Shown one piece after another: positions 14,789-15,109 of a DNA stretch of 15,109 nucleotides. The notes under the pieces are model-generated. The model did not search any database. It saw nothing but the letters and a program-made list of their open reading frames with translations, and was not told the origin of the DNA. Each line of letters starts with the position of its first letter. The stretch's first letter is position 1. Made by a program: the position numbers and the translations under genes. Origin of the DNA: Clostridia bacterium (GTDB lineage Bacteria; Bacillota; DSM-521; Neomoorellales; Neomoorellaceae); contig JAAYGJ010000150.1 in NCBI GenBank assembly GCA_012727745.1, positions 1-15,109 on the forward strand. Reading direction: 5' to 3'.

Positions 14789-15076
14789 GTGTTAGAATTT
14801 TTACTACGTTTTTTTGGGCGGGAAGGCACCAGTAAGAAAGTGGCAAAAGAACGCCTGCGCCTGGTTCTCGTTCATGATCGCATAGGAGTGTCGCCCCACC
14901 TGCTGGAAGCTTTGAAGAATGATTTAATGAACGTTATTTCGGAGTATCTGGATATTGACGATAAGGGTTTTGAGGTTAATTTAACTCAGGAAAATGATTC
15001 TGTTGCCTTGGTGGCCAACATACCAATCATAAAAGTTAAGCGCAATGTTAAAATAAGTGAAGAGAAAGCAATTTAA
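14789..15076 (+). CDS. minE: Cell division topological specificity factor MinE
   Basis: MinE stimulates MinD ATPase at the membrane and drives pole-to-pole oscillation of MinCD, or confines it to the poles. The 95-residue protein is of normal length. It has an N-terminal amphipathic membrane-targeting helix (2-10, LEFLLRFFG), the MinD-contact helix AKERLRLVLVHDR (19-31) and the C-terminal topological-specificity beta-alpha domain (about 37-88). The GTG start has AAGGAAGGGGG at 14768-14778, 10 nt upstream, and lies 19 bp after minD. Its presence implies a Min system of the E. coli type rather than the Bacillus MinJ/DivIVA type. Confidence 0.96.
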   Translation: MLEFLLRFFGREGTSKKVAKERLRLVLVHDRIGVSPHLLEALKNDLMNVISEYLDIDDKGFEVNLTQENDSVALVANIPIIKVKRNVKISEEKAI

Positions 15077-15088
15077 ATTCTCCCTAAT

Positions 15089-15109
15089 CCCTCCGGGTAA
15101 ACCGGGGGG
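15089..15109 (+). terminator. Possible terminator stem after minE (cut by window end)
   Basis: CCCTCCGG (15089-15096) pairs with CCGGGGGG (15102-15109) in an 8-bp, very GC-rich stem with one T-G wobble and loop GTAAA. It starts 12 bp after the minE stop. The window stops at the last base of the stem, so I cannot see whether a T-run follows. It would close the min operon if one does. Confidence 0.5.

Noticed and set aside
1..15109. Defence system, CRISPR, prophage, biosynthetic cluster or other unknown system
   Set aside because: All thirteen complete genes belong to well-known core families on one strand with normal spacing; nothing points to an accessory island.

Overview
The window looks like a chromosomal housekeeping segment from an anaerobic, Clostridia-type member of the Bacillota, probably near the Moorella / Peptococcaceae / Thermoanaerobacterales groups. 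This is inferred from gene order (maf-radC-mreBCD-mrdA-minCDE with lon, valS, folC and rex nearby), from MinE being present (absent in Bacillus), from strong AAGGAGG-type ribosome binding sites, and from moderate G+C. I cannot name a species. All thirteen complete genes are on the + strand. I see no rRNA, tRNA, CRISPR array or intact mobile element.

Layout. Bases 3-92 encode a short helix-turn-helix segment resembling the N-terminus of an IS30-type transposase; it is cut by the window edge and runs in frame into lon (93-2414). A 353-bp non-coding stretch follows, with a possible promoter, a strong intrinsic terminator and a probable valS promoter. Then come valS (2768-5413) and folC (5471-6793). 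A 59-bp gap carries Rex-type half-sites and a TATAAT box before rex (6853-7500). maf (7539-8156) and radC (8128-8817) overlap. mreB starts after a 92-bp gap with its own likely promoter, and mreB-mreC-mreD-mrdA follow closely with two unusually long gene overlaps. After a 150-bp gap come a shortened minC, then minD and minE. The window ends in a GC-rich hairpin that is probably a terminator.

How the genes work together. mreBCD and mrdA (PBP2) encode the elongasome, which places lateral-wall peptidoglycan synthesis. minCDE encodes the division-site selection system. Together they couple cell elongation and division placement. maf and radC are their usual Bacillota neighbours. Upstream, lon covers protein quality control, valS tRNA charging, folC folate polyglutamylation, and rex NADH/NAD+-responsive repression typical of fermentative or acetogenic anaerobes.

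The points most worth a second look are: a MinC with no room for its FtsZ-inhibiting N-terminal domain, next to an orphan ribosome binding site; the transposase-like segment fused in frame upstream of lon; a possible attenuator-like fold between lon and valS where a T-box might be expected; Rex half-sites ahead of rex; and the 74-bp mreC/mreD overlap. I do not see a convincing wholly new system. This is a mostly ordinary core region with a few local oddities.
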